This document shows positions 9,621 through 17,658 of a stretch of DNA of 64,000 bases, piece by piece. The translations under genes and the position numbers were made by a program. Location: positions 1 to 64,000 of the forward strand of contig CALHAM010000041.1 in the NCBI GenBank assembly GCA_937934275.1, read 5' to 3'. The notes under the pieces are model-generated. The model was not told where the DNA came from, did not search any database, and saw nothing but the letters and a program-made list of their open reading frames with translations. The stretch comes from an uncultured Saprospiraceae bacterium (GTDB taxonomy: Bacteria > Bacteroidota > Bacteroidia > Chitinophagales > Saprospiraceae). Every line of letters begins with the position of its first letter. The first letter of the stretch is position 1.

Positions 9621-11096
9621 ATGCCTGAGGCCGCCTTCACCTCGCCCAACCCCGCCCTTCAGCCCTACGAGCCAACGGCTAAAAAGCCCTGGAATGCCCA
9701 GCGAGTAGCCCACCTCTATCGCCGTATCGGCTTTGGGGCCACTTACCAAGATGTCCAACAGGGCCTTTCTATGCACCCTTCCGACCTGGTAGACACCCTG
9801 CTCGATACCGCAGCAGCCCTACCCCCACCCCCTCCGCCAGAGCCGATAGATTGGTCAAACTGGACTTCGAGCGACTACGCTGGCAATCAAATGCTGGCCG
9901 AAGAGCACCGCCGCTACATGCGCCACCGTTGGCTGTCGGAAATGCTCGACGAAGGCGTGCGCGCCAAAATGGCCTACTTCTGGCTCAACCACTTCGTAAC
10001 GAAAATCTACCTTGTCGGCTGTAATGCCTACACCTGGAAATACCACGACTTACTCCAACGCATGGCCTTGGGCAACTTCCGCGATTTCGTCGTGGAAATG
10101 GGTAAAAACCCCGCTATGTTGGTGTTTCTCAACGGCAACGTCAACGAGGCGGGGGACCCCAACGAAAACTACGCGCGCGAACTGATGGAACTGTTCACCC
10201 TTGGCGAAGGCAACGGCTACACGCAAACAGACGTCGTCGAAATGGCTCGCGCCACGACCGGATGGCGCGCCTTCTTCAGCGAATGCACCCCGCACTATTT
10301 CGACCCCGCCAAACACGACGCAGGCGTCAAAACCATCCTCGGCGCTACAGGCTCCTTTAACTTCGACGAGGCACATCTGCTTATCTTTCAGCAGCGCCCT
10401 CAACAGGTGGCCCACTTTATTGCCGCCAAACTTTACCGCCACTTGGTGGCTCAAACCCCCGACCCCGCCGTCGTCGCTGCCCTGGCCGACACCTTCCGCG
10501 CCCACGATTGGGAAGTGTTGCCTCTGCTCAAACAGCTGCTCAAAAGCGAGCACTTCTTCGAAGAGCAGTTCTTCCACATCCAGATCAAAAGCCCAACGGA
10601 ACTCATCATCGGCCTAATGAAAGCCTGTGGAGTACGCGCTAGCGAGCACGCAGAACCCCAGTGGTGGGACGACATCTCCTTTTGGCTCGATAAATTGGGG
10701 CAACCGCTCTTCGACCCGCCCAACGTCGCTGGATGGCCCGGCCACCGCGCTTGGATTAACGAAAGCACCTTAGCTAACCGATGGAAGTTCGTCGCCTTGC
10801 TCCTTACCCTCATTGTCAAAAACGACCAAGTCCGCCACAACCTGCGCTACTTAGCCCAAAGCTTGACCCACAACAGCAAAGACCCTGAAATCATCACCCG
10901 CGCCCTTATCGAATTCTTCTGCGGCATCCCTTTAGACGACCTCCATTTCGCCGCGGCCTTAGACGCCTTCAAAGACGGAATCCCTGAGGGCTACTACGCC
11001 GATGGCTCTTGGAATTTGGATTGGGATGAGGCGCCCTATCAAATCCTGCAGCTGCTGCACTACCTGGTGCGGCAGCCAGAGTTTCAACTCCTATGA
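9621..11096 (+). CDS. DUF1800 family protein
   Basis: 491 residues. Family signatures are visible: 'HLYRRIGFGATYQDVQQGL' near the N-terminus, 'MLAEEHRRYMRHRWLSEMLD', 'WLNHFVTKIYLVG', 'NYARELMELFTLGEGNGYTQTDVVEMARATTGW' and 'FDPPNVAGWPGHRAWI' towards the C-terminus. DUF1800 proteins are usually exported and paired with a DUF1501 protein. Here no signal peptide is evident in the first 30 residues and no DUF1501 gene is adjacent. The function is unknown. Confidence 0.9.
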   Translation: MPEAAFTSPNPALQPYEPTAKKPWNAQRVAHLYRRIGFGATYQDVQQGLSMHPSDLVDTLLDTAAALPPPPPPEPIDWSNWTSSDYAGNQMLAEEHRRYMRHRWLSEMLDEGVRAKMAYFWLNHFVTKIYLVGCNAYTWKYHDLLQRMALGNFRDFVVEMGKNPAMLVFLNGNVNEAGDPNENYARELMELFTLGEGNGYTQTDVVEMARATTGWRAFFSECTPHYFDPAKHDAGVKTILGATGSFNFDEAHLLIFQQRPQQVAHFIAAKLYRHLVAQTPDPAVVAALADTFRAHDWEVLPLLKQLLKSEHFFEEQFFHIQIKSPTELIIGLMKACGVRASEHAEPQWWDDISFWLDKLGQPLFDPPNVAGWPGHRAWINESTLANRWKFVALLLTLIVKNDQVRHNLRYLAQSLTHNSKDPEIITRALIEFFCGIPLDDLHFAAALDAFKDGIPEGYYADGSWNLDWDEAPYQILQLLHYLVRQPEFQLL

Positions 11097-11101
11097 CCGC
11101 C

Positions 11102-11115
11102 GCGCCTTTAGGCGC
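11102..11115. terminator. Small hairpin between convergent DUF1800 and gpsA
   Basis: GCGCC (11102-11106), TTTA loop, GGCGC (11111-11115) occupies nearly all of the 18-base gap between two convergent stops. It has no T-tract, so terminator activity is uncertain. Confidence 0.25.
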
Positions 11116-12167
11116 TACAAGAAATCCACATCCACGGAATAAGGGTAAGACATCAGGTATTCGATGGCTTTATCGATAGGGTAGTGCTCGAAGACGACGG
11201 TATGGATCATTTCCAGAATGGGCGAGTGCAGCCGATACTGGCGGATGAGTTGCCGGGCTACGCGCAAGGTTCGGACGCCTTCAGCGGGTTCGGTTAGGGT
11301 GCTTCGGATTTGCTCGACGGTTTCGCCGCGCGCCAGGCGCATGCCGAACTGATAGTTGCGGCTGTCGGAGCTGGTGGCCGTGGTAACCAGGTCACCAATG
11401 CCGGCCACCCCAATGAAAGCTTGGTTGGAGGCCCCTAAAGCCTTGCCTAGGTTTACCATCTCGACCAGGCCGCGCGAAATGAGCAACCCCTGAATGTTGC
11501 GACCCAGTGCCAGGCCGCTTAAAATGCCGGCGCCAAGGGCAATAATGTTTTTGAAAGCACCCGCCAGCTCGGCCCCCAACAAATCGTAAGAGCCAAAAAC
11601 ACGGAATTGAGGGCCGTTGAGCGCCGCTTGCCCGGCCTGAATAACCTCGCGGAAGCGGCTGGCAACAACTGCCGCTGAGGGCTTGCCGTCCAGAATTTCG
11701 CGAGCCAGATTAGGACCGGCCAAACAGCCCACGCGAACGGCACTACTTTCTTCCAAAATGACTTCACTCATCGTGCGCACGTGGGCGCGCGACAGAGCCG
11801 CATTCGGAGCATCGAGTTCCTCCTCTCGAAAAGGCGGCAGCAGGTCGAAACCTTTCGTGCCGTGAATGACGATGTGGTGCGGCCGAAGAAACGGGCCGAA
11901 AGTGCGCATCATTTGGCGAAAGCTGGCCGAAGGAACGATGGGAAACAACAGGGTGCAGCGCGAGGTGATTTCTTCGACATTCATAGTAGCCCGCACGCGG
12001 GGCATCATCGTTACGCCTAAATGCTCGCGACACCCGTTGATGCGTTCGACCTTTTCCGCCTTACGGCTATACAGCAGCACGTCTCGGTTTTGGGCTAACA
12101 CGTTGGCTATTGCTGCGCCGAAAGAGCCGGCCCCAATGACGCCAACAGGTTGAGTGTCACTATCCAT
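11115..12167 (-). CDS. gpsA: Glycerol-3-phosphate dehydrogenase [NAD(P)+]
   Basis: 350 residues. The N-terminal Rossmann motif is GAGSFGAAIA (residues 12-21). 'VIHGTKGF', 'LAGPNLAREI', the catalytic-lysine region 'GAELAGAFKNIIALGAGI', and 'GVAGIGDLVTTATS...NYQFG' all match GpsA. It reduces dihydroxyacetone phosphate to sn-glycerol-3-phosphate for phospholipid synthesis in the cytoplasm. The ATG at 12167 starts shortly before the first strand. It is followed upstream by the phosphatase gene on the same strand with a 27-base gap. Confidence 0.95.
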   Translation of the reverse strand: MDSDTQPVGVIGAGSFGAAIANVLAQNRDVLLYSRKAEKVERINGCREHLGVTMMPRVRATMNVEEITSRCTLLFPIVPSASFRQMMRTFGPFLRPHHIVIHGTKGFDLLPPFREEELDAPNAALSRAHVRTMSEVILEESSAVRVGCLAGPNLAREILDGKPSAAVVASRFREVIQAGQAALNGPQFRVFGSYDLLGAELAGAFKNIIALGAGILSGLALGRNIQGLLISRGLVEMVNLGKALGASNQAFIGVAGIGDLVTTATSSDSRNYQFGMRLARGETVEQIRSTLTEPAEGVRTLRVARQLIRQYRLHSPILEMIHTVVFEHYPIDKAIEYLMSYPYSVDVDFL

Positions 12168-12194
12168 GCGTTCAGTAGTTAGTAAGGCAAGGCA

Positions 12195-13556
12195 CTACTC
12201 CGGAGCGAGTTCACCGCTGGGCAGGATCGTTTTTTTCCACAAAACAGCGCCCTCATTGTTCAAAATCGCGATCTCTACTTGACGCTGGGTGCGCGGACCG
12301 CTAAAGCGCAATAATGCAAAGTTATGTTGAGTGACCAACGTCCCACTTACGCGGTTTTGATTGTTTTCTCCGGCGGCGCCGGCGTGTACTCCAGAGGTGA
12401 GCGGAGAGGTCGTGAGGTCGTACACCCAATGGCCGCGGGCATTTCGGTAAGCGCTTAATTCGGTATGGTGGCGGTCGCCACTGAGGAAGATAACACCTCG
12501 GATATTCTCACGCTCGATGAAAGCCAGCAGGCTATCGCGCTCGGCCGGGCAGAGGTTGGCGTAAGTTTCGTAGGCGGCGTGCGTGTTGAGGAATTGACCA
12601 CCCATAGCAACCACTTTATAAGGGGCAAGGCTGGCTGCCAAAGCGCCGCACAGCCAGTCAAGTTGCTCTCGGCCCAGCAGGGTGCAGGGACACGTCTTAC
12701 AATTATTAGGTGTGCGAAAATATCGGTTGTCCAGCAGGAAAAAGTCTACGTCGGCGTATTGGAATTGCGTCGTGCAGCCCTTTTGACCGGGCAGACCAAA
12801 AGAAGGGTTGCCCCAAAACGCTTGAAAGACCTCCCAGGCAATGTCCTTATTGATCCAAGTGCCGTCGCTGTCGTTGGGGCCAAAGTCGTGGTCGTCCCAG
12901 ATGGCGTAGTGATGCGTAGCGGCCAACAGCGGTTGCAATTCGGGGATAGAGCGATCGTGAGTAAAGCGGTGCAAGATGCCGGTGCGGGTGCCCCAGTCGG
13001 GTTCGCGCAAATAGACGTTGTCGCCCAGCCAAAGCATCAGATCGGGCTTTTGGCGCGCAATGGCGTCGAAGATCTGGTAGTTACTGCCGTACGGACGCCC
13101 TGGTCGGTCGTAGCGCTCCTCGTTGATGTAGGCGCAGCTGCCCGCTGCCACGGTAAAGGTCGGCGGGTCGGTGCGCCATCGCCACAGCGGTTGGGTTTTG
13201 AATTCAGTAGGATAGGGCAGGTTAACCGCTTCCTTATTGATGTACAGCTGATAAGTGTAGGTTCGGCCCGGCTCTACCCGATCGGCTATGCACTTAGCGG
13301 TGTAAGCCGTGCTTTTTTGCGTAACGACGGCTTCGGTGGCGAACCGCTCTGACGGGTTTTCCTTATCCCAATACTCAAAATAAACCGCTGCTGATTGTTT
13401 GGTCTGTACCCACAAGAGCACCTCTTTCATGTCTACATAGCCCAGCATAGGCCCCGACTGCAACAGCGGATGTTGGGCCGAGGAGGGGAGGCTGAGCACC
13501 ATCGAGATAAAGGCCACCAGGCCATAGCAGTAAAAGTTGGCAATCGAACGCATCAT
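12195..13556 (-). CDS. PhoD-like phosphatase (alkaline phosphatase D family)
   Basis: 453 residues from the ATG at 13556 (a second ATG follows at 13553); a TTG at 13580 is less likely. A signal peptide ends near SSAQH. Metallophosphatase motifs are 'GSCAYI', 'MLWLGDNVYL', 'AIWDDHDFGPND', 'VVAMGGQFLNT' and 'FLSGDRHHTELSAY'. The family hydrolyses phosphodiesters or monoesters in the periplasm with a bimetal centre. The cluster CKTCPC near residue 300 is unusual and might form a disulfide. It is probably cotranscribed with gpsA. Confidence 0.9.
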   Translation of the reverse strand: MMRSIANFYCYGLVAFISMVLSLPSSAQHPLLQSGPMLGYVDMKEVLLWVQTKQSAAVYFEYWDKENPSERFATEAVVTQKSTAYTAKCIADRVEPGRTYTYQLYINKEAVNLPYPTEFKTQPLWRWRTDPPTFTVAAGSCAYINEERYDRPGRPYGSNYQIFDAIARQKPDLMLWLGDNVYLREPDWGTRTGILHRFTHDRSIPELQPLLAATHHYAIWDDHDFGPNDSDGTWINKDIAWEVFQAFWGNPSFGLPGQKGCTTQFQYADVDFFLLDNRYFRTPNNCKTCPCTLLGREQLDWLCGALAASLAPYKVVAMGGQFLNTHAAYETYANLCPAERDSLLAFIERENIRGVIFLSGDRHHTELSAYRNARGHWVYDLTTSPLTSGVHAGAAGENNQNRVSGTLVTQHNFALLRFSGPRTQRQVEIAILNNEGAVLWKKTILPSGELAPE

Positions 13557-13578
13557 GTACAGAAAACGGCTAGTAAAC

Positions 13579-13602
13579 AAAAGGCACCTCTACGCGAGGT
13601 GC
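13579..13602 (-). terminator. Intrinsic terminator of the photolyase gene
   Basis: Minus strand: GCACCTC (13602-13596), five-base loop, GAGGTGC (13590-13584), then CCTTTTG. The stem is a perfect 7 bp, 51 bases after the photolyase stop and before the phosphatase gene start. Confidence 0.6.
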
Positions 13603-13652
13603 TTCTCCGGGCGAAGATAGGATGCTCAGCATTAAGTGCGTGTGAACTCTGC

Positions 13653-14984
13653 TTACCTCAAAGCCGCTTTAAAAGCCTCCAAACAGCGCTGGCGCGCGAA
13701 GGCATGGTCTACCATTGGCCTCACATACGCCGGTGTTCCGTACTCAGGCACCCAACGGCGGATGTATTTGCCATCAGGGTCAAACTTTTTAGCCTGCTCT
13801 GTGGGGTTGAAAATGCGGAAGTAGGGCGCAGCATCGGTGCCGCACCCAGCAGCCCATTGCCAGCCGCCGTTGTTGCTGGCCAAATCAAAGTCGAGCAGTT
13901 TCTGAGCAAAATACGCCTCGCCCAGCCGCCAGTCAATGAGCAAGTGTTTGGTCAAAAAGCTGGCCGTAATCATGCGCACGCGGTTGTGCATGTAGCCGGT
14001 AGCGTTCAACTCGCGCATGCCGGCATCCACTATAGGATAACCCGTGCGGCCTTCGCACCAGCGCTGAAAGTCGTCGGGCGCATTGCGCCAGGCTATCCGA
14101 TCGTACTCGGGCCGAAAGGCATGGGTAACCACGCGAGGAAAATAGGCCAAAATCTGACTGTAGAAGTCGCGCCAGATGAGTTCGTTTAGGTAGGTGTCGT
14201 TGAGTACTTGGGCGTGGCGCGCCTTCTCTCGAGGGCTAATAGTGCCAAACCGAAAGTGAACTCCCAAGCGCGACGTACCGTTGATGCCCGGAAAATTGCG
14301 CGTCTTGTCGTAGTTGCGAATAAGGCTGCGCGGCACCAAGGGCGGAGGGAAGGCTATCCCAGCCGGCTCGAAGCCAATATCGGCCAACGTTGGAAAGGGC
14401 AGTGCTTGAGCAACGCGGTAGAAGTTCCCAAAATAGCGATCGCACGGGTAGGAGGTCAGGTAAAACGATACACCGTCTGGACCGACGCGCTCGGCCAACT
14501 TAGCGCGCCACCTGCGGCTGTAGGGCGTAAAGACGGTGTAGGGGGTGCCGTCGTCTTTGAGCACCTCGCCTCTCTCTAAAAGAACATGGTCTTTAAAGGT
14601 GTGGAAGGGGATGCCGTGCTCGGCCAAAAGAACCTGAACCGCGGCATCGCGCTCGACCGCATAAGGCTCATAATCCCGGTTGGCATATACAGCCGCTATG
14701 CGATAGGTCTGGAGCAGCTGTCGCCACACCTCAATAGGCTTTCCGTGCTGGACGATAAGATCGCTTCCCAGCGCCCTCAGGCGTTCTTTGAGCTGAGCCA
14801 GCGCTTGGTGAATAAACTCCACTCGCGCATCGCGCCGGCTCGGTAGTGCTTCCAGGATGTTAGTATCGAAGATGAACAGCGGCAATACCGGCTGCGAGCT
14901 GCGCAAGGCGTGGTAGAGACCGGCATTATCGTCTAAACGCAGGTCGCGCCGAAACCAAAATAAGGTTATGGGCAAAGGATGCAT
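13653..14984 (-). CDS. phrB: Deoxyribodipyrimidine photolyase (class I)
   Basis: 443 residues. 'LFWFRRDLRLDDNAGLYHAL' at the N-terminus is the antenna-binding Rossmann part. The FAD domain carries 'RLGVHFRFGTISPRE', 'LIWRDFYSQIL', 'EGRTGYPIVDAGMREL', 'HNRVRMITASFLTKHLL' and 'NNGGWQWAAGCGTDAAPYFRIFNP', which include the tryptophans used for FAD photoreduction. It splits cyclobutane pyrimidine dimers with blue light. The 'GWQWAAG' box favours a DNA photolyase over a cryptochrome-DASH protein. It has its own terminator, so it is probably monocistronic. Confidence 0.93.
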   Translation of the reverse strand: MHPLPITLFWFRRDLRLDDNAGLYHALRSSQPVLPLFIFDTNILEALPSRRDARVEFIHQALAQLKERLRALGSDLIVQHGKPIEVWRQLLQTYRIAAVYANRDYEPYAVERDAAVQVLLAEHGIPFHTFKDHVLLERGEVLKDDGTPYTVFTPYSRRWRAKLAERVGPDGVSFYLTSYPCDRYFGNFYRVAQALPFPTLADIGFEPAGIAFPPPLVPRSLIRNYDKTRNFPGINGTSRLGVHFRFGTISPREKARHAQVLNDTYLNELIWRDFYSQILAYFPRVVTHAFRPEYDRIAWRNAPDDFQRWCEGRTGYPIVDAGMRELNATGYMHNRVRMITASFLTKHLLIDWRLGEAYFAQKLLDFDLASNNGGWQWAAGCGTDAAPYFRIFNPTEQAKKFDPDGKYIRRWVPEYGTPAYVRPMVDHAFARQRCLEAFKAALR

Positions 14985-15211
14985 AGTGTTTCACGTATTC
15001 AGCCGCTGCCCAAACGCTTTGGGCGCTCCCAAGGTTTAGCCGCTCAAACAAACGTCCGTGTCGGTTTAAAGGCAAAATCAGGGCAGGCCTTGAAAAGGTG
15101 AACGCCCTTCGCGCCAACAACAGGAAGCCCGCACAGGAGCCATCTTCAGCAAAGTGCTGTAGTTTTTGCAGCGCAATCAACAGCGCCTCCATTGTCCTTT
15201 TCCTTAAACAG

Positions 15212-15245
15212 AACACCTAAGCCGCATTGTCGCGACTTAGGTGTT
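15212..15245 (-). terminator. Probable terminator of the prohibitin-like gene
   Basis: Perfect 10-bp inverted repeat AACACCTAAG / CTTAGGTGTT around a 14-base loop, 27 bases past the stop codon at 15272. On the minus strand only a weak T-containing tail (CTGTTTAAGG) follows, so strength is unclear. Confidence 0.5.
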
Positions 15246-15271
15246 TGCGCTATCGCACTAAGCAGCGTTCG

Positions 15272-16120
15272 TTATTGTCGGCCCGAAGTGGACGAGCGCG
15301 CGGGCGGTGGCACTATTGTATTGCTCGTCTGCTCCACATCCATCACCAAAGGCACAGAGCCGTTGGTGAAGATCACTTTAGCGTTGGGCGATTTGCTCAG
15401 CTCCAGCCAAGCTTCAATGGCTTTGAACTGCAAGATAGCCGGCGTCAGCCCTTCCGAAATGATTTGGTTGGCGTCTCTTACCCCTTGAGCCTGCAGGCGC
15501 TTGCGCTCGGCTTCTTGGCGCTCCTGTTGCAACACGAACTCCATGCGCTGCGCTTGCTGTTCGGCTTCGAGTTTTTCCTCGATAGCTTTCGTCAGGTTGC
15601 GCGGCAACACAATACTCTTCAATAGGACCGCTTCCACAACAATACCGCGCGGGCCAAGTGTCTGCATCATTAGGTCGCGGATGGCGATTTCAATTTCAGC
15701 GCGGCTGCCCGAGTGCATGTCTTTGGCGAAATAGCGCGCTGTCACGTCGGCCACTGCCGAGCGGAATACCGGCAGTATGAGGGTGCTTTCGTAGTCTAAG
15801 CCTACGTTGCGCAGCAAGTTGGGCGTCTCCTTTTGTACCACCCGATATAAGATGGACACTTCACTTTGAATGGTCAAACCCTCTTTAGAGGGAATATTGA
15901 CATTCACTTCGATGTTTTCCGTCTGCCCGCTGATTTTGACGATAGTCGCCGTAAACGGATTGAACGTGCGCAAACCGCTGGTGTAAACCTTATCGTCGTA
16001 CTTACCTAAGTTGCGGCGAACGGCAAATTCTCCCTGACGCACGACCACGCAGCCAGATGTTAAAAGGGCAATCGCTGTCAGAGCAAATACAGCACTCTGA
16101 AATTTCTTTACCTTTTGCAT
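15272..16120 (-). CDS. Prohibitin/SPFH-domain membrane-anchored protein
   Basis: 282 residues from the ATG at 16120. The N-terminus has a hydrophobic segment ending in LLTSGC, which may be a lipobox or a simple anchor. The SPFH domain follows: 'GEFAVRRNLGKYDDKVYTSGL', 'VNVNIPSKEGLTIQSEVSILYRV', then 'IEIAIRDLMMQTLGPRGIVVEAVLLKSIVLP' and a charged coiled-coil 'KAIEEKLEAEQQAQRMEFVLQQERQEAERKR' region. Prohibitin-like proteins form membrane rings that organise proteins or modulate proteases. The C-terminal 'NTIVPPPARSST' tail is low-complexity. No FtsH or partner NfeD is adjacent. Confidence 0.85.
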   Translation of the reverse strand: MQKVKKFQSAVFALTAIALLTSGCVVVRQGEFAVRRNLGKYDDKVYTSGLRTFNPFTATIVKISGQTENIEVNVNIPSKEGLTIQSEVSILYRVVQKETPNLLRNVGLDYESTLILPVFRSAVADVTARYFAKDMHSGSRAEIEIAIRDLMMQTLGPRGIVVEAVLLKSIVLPRNLTKAIEEKLEAEQQAQRMEFVLQQERQEAERKRLQAQGVRDANQIISEGLTPAILQFKAIEAWLELSKSPNAKVIFTNGSVPLVMDVEQTSNTIVPPPARSSTSGRQ

Positions 16121-16124
16121 AGGT

Positions 16125-16173
16125 GCCTGTTGCTTTTTGATGAACAATGATTTTTACCTCAAGGACAACAGGC
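16125..16173 (-). repeat. Inverted repeat in the leader of the prohibitin-like gene
   Basis: GCCTGTTG (16125-16132) and CAACAGGC (16166-16173) form a perfect 8-bp stem with a 33-base loop ending four bases before the ATG at 16120. It could fold over the translation start. No function is known. Confidence 0.3.
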
Positions 16174-16334
16174 TTTTCTGAAGTTAGGTTCTACCTGCCG
16201 AAGCGTTTATCCGGCTAATTTGAGCAAATGGGCTTTTTATGAGGCCATTTTAGGAGGTACAAATTTGGAGTGGGCGGTAGGCGACATCGCCTAAAGCAGT
16301 GCCCGGCCGTGGTGATTAGCCTTGCCGTGAGCGC

Positions 16335-17555
16335 TCAAGGACCCATAGATGTCGGTTTCCAAGTTTGAATGGCTCCTTGTCGCTCGCGATACATTTGCCA
16401 AAAAGTCGGTATAGCTGAGCTAGCTATCGGAGTGGGCGCATTGAAGAGCAGGCAGATGCCAATGCGGTTTTGGCGGTCAAGGGCGATTTCGCTTCGGAAG
16501 TTATTGACGAAGCCGCCGTGGTAGACGATCGTGTCCGTTTCGCTGACCAACACGCGCCAACCCAGTCCGTAGTAAGGCGTTACAGGCTGGCCCCACAGGT
16601 GCGAGTACCGGCGCTCGCCATCGGTACGCACGCGAGGGCGAAAAACCTCATCGAGCACCTCTTGAGGCACGATATCGGGCCGGTTGCCCAACAGCACCAA
16701 TAGCCATTGCCCCATGTCGGCAGCGCTGGCGTTGAGGCCGCCGGCCGGAGCGGCGTTGTAGTAGCGCGACGTAATGGGCACTGGCTGCAGGCCAGCGCGG
16801 GTATGCTCGTGCGGCCAAGCGATGTTCGGGTGTTTGAGCATGCTTAGCTGGTCGGCCGAGGCCGAGTGCATGCCCGCGGGTAGAAAGATGCGCTCCCGCA
16901 ATAGCTCACCGAAGGTTTTCCCCGTAACGGCTTGCATGGCTTCGCCGGCTAAGGCAAAAGCGGCGTTTTGATAGGCATATACCTGGCCGGGCGGGTGCTT
17001 CACGCGAAAATTGGCAAACCGCTGCGCGATGGTGCGCAAGTCGTAGCCCGCTTCAATGAGGTTCGTGTAAGCGTGGTAAGGCAACCCCGTGGTATGTGCC
17101 AAGATATGAGCCAACTGCACCTGTGACGCATAGTTTGCCGGCGTGAGTGAAAACTCCGGCACGTAGTTGCGAATACAGTCGTCCCAACAAAGGCATTCCT
17201 CGTGTACCAAAAGGCCGGCGAGCACGCCCGTAAATCCTTTAGATAGGGAACCCAAGCGAAAGACCGTGTGGGCATCCACCGAGTCTGTGGTGCCTAAGCG
17301 GCGCAGTCCGTAGCCGCGCTGAAACACTACGGCCGTATCGTAGACCACCACCACTGCTGCACCCGGCACTCCCGCTCGCGCCAACGTGTCGGCCAGGAAG
17401 TGATCAAACGCTTCCAGCAGCGTTCGCAGGTGCGGATTCTCTAAATAGGGCGGCAGAAAGAGCATGGCGCCTTGCGAGCGCACATTTGTACAGTTCTGCG
17501 CCAAGGTTAGGAGGAGGGCGGCAGGCAGCAGCCAACGAAAGACAGGATGCAACAT
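16335..17555 (-). CDS. Serine hydrolase, class C beta-lactamase fold
   Basis: 406 residues with an N-terminal signal peptide or anchor. The class C/penicillin-binding motifs are present: SxxK as 'GSLSKGF' (near residue 104), YxN as 'YAYQNAAFALAG' and the third motif as 'YHGGFVNN'. Such proteins include D-aminopeptidases, esterases and transpeptidase-like enzymes as well as AmpC, so a role in antibiotic resistance cannot be claimed. It should act in the periplasm. A TACTTTTG box sits seven bases before its ATG. Confidence 0.88.
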   Translation of the reverse strand: MLHPVFRWLLPAALLLTLAQNCTNVRSQGAMLFLPPYLENPHLRTLLEAFDHFLADTLARAGVPGAAVVVVYDTAVVFQRGYGLRRLGTTDSVDAHTVFRLGSLSKGFTGVLAGLLVHEECLCWDDCIRNYVPEFSLTPANYASQVQLAHILAHTTGLPYHAYTNLIEAGYDLRTIAQRFANFRVKHPPGQVYAYQNAAFALAGEAMQAVTGKTFGELLRERIFLPAGMHSASADQLSMLKHPNIAWPHEHTRAGLQPVPITSRYYNAAPAGGLNASAADMGQWLLVLLGNRPDIVPQEVLDEVFRPRVRTDGERRYSHLWGQPVTPYYGLGWRVLVSETDTIVYHGGFVNNFRSEIALDRQNRIGICLLFNAPTPIASSAIPTFWQMYRERQGAIQTWKPTSMGP

Positions 17556-17562
17556 AGCTGGA

Positions 17563-17570
17563 CAAAAGTA
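17563..17570 (-). promoter_or_regulatory. Candidate -7 box (TACTTTTG) close to the hydrolase start
   Basis: Minus-strand TACTTTTG matches TAnnTTTG and ends seven bases before the ATG at 17555, implying a nearly leaderless transcript. No -33 match at normal spacing. Confidence 0.3.
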
Positions 17571-17658
17571 GTCAGAGCGACCTCAAAACGCTAAAGACCT
17601 CAAATATTGCGTCTTCAGGTAGGTGTAACAGCAATCTTTCTGTTTAAGGAGCTCTTTT

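Noticed and set aside
12465..13352. Plus-strand open frame of 295 codons opposite the PhoD-like phosphatase
   Set aside because: It is a codon-bias shadow of a gene whose motifs are all on the minus strand.
13395..14189. Plus-strand open frame of 264 codons across the phosphatase and photolyase genes
   Set aside because: Antisense to two well-supported genes and without any family motif.
14926..15216. Minus-strand frame of 96 codons between the prohibitin-like gene and photolyase
   Set aside because: It overlaps the photolyase start, crosses the terminator region and has no recognisable features.
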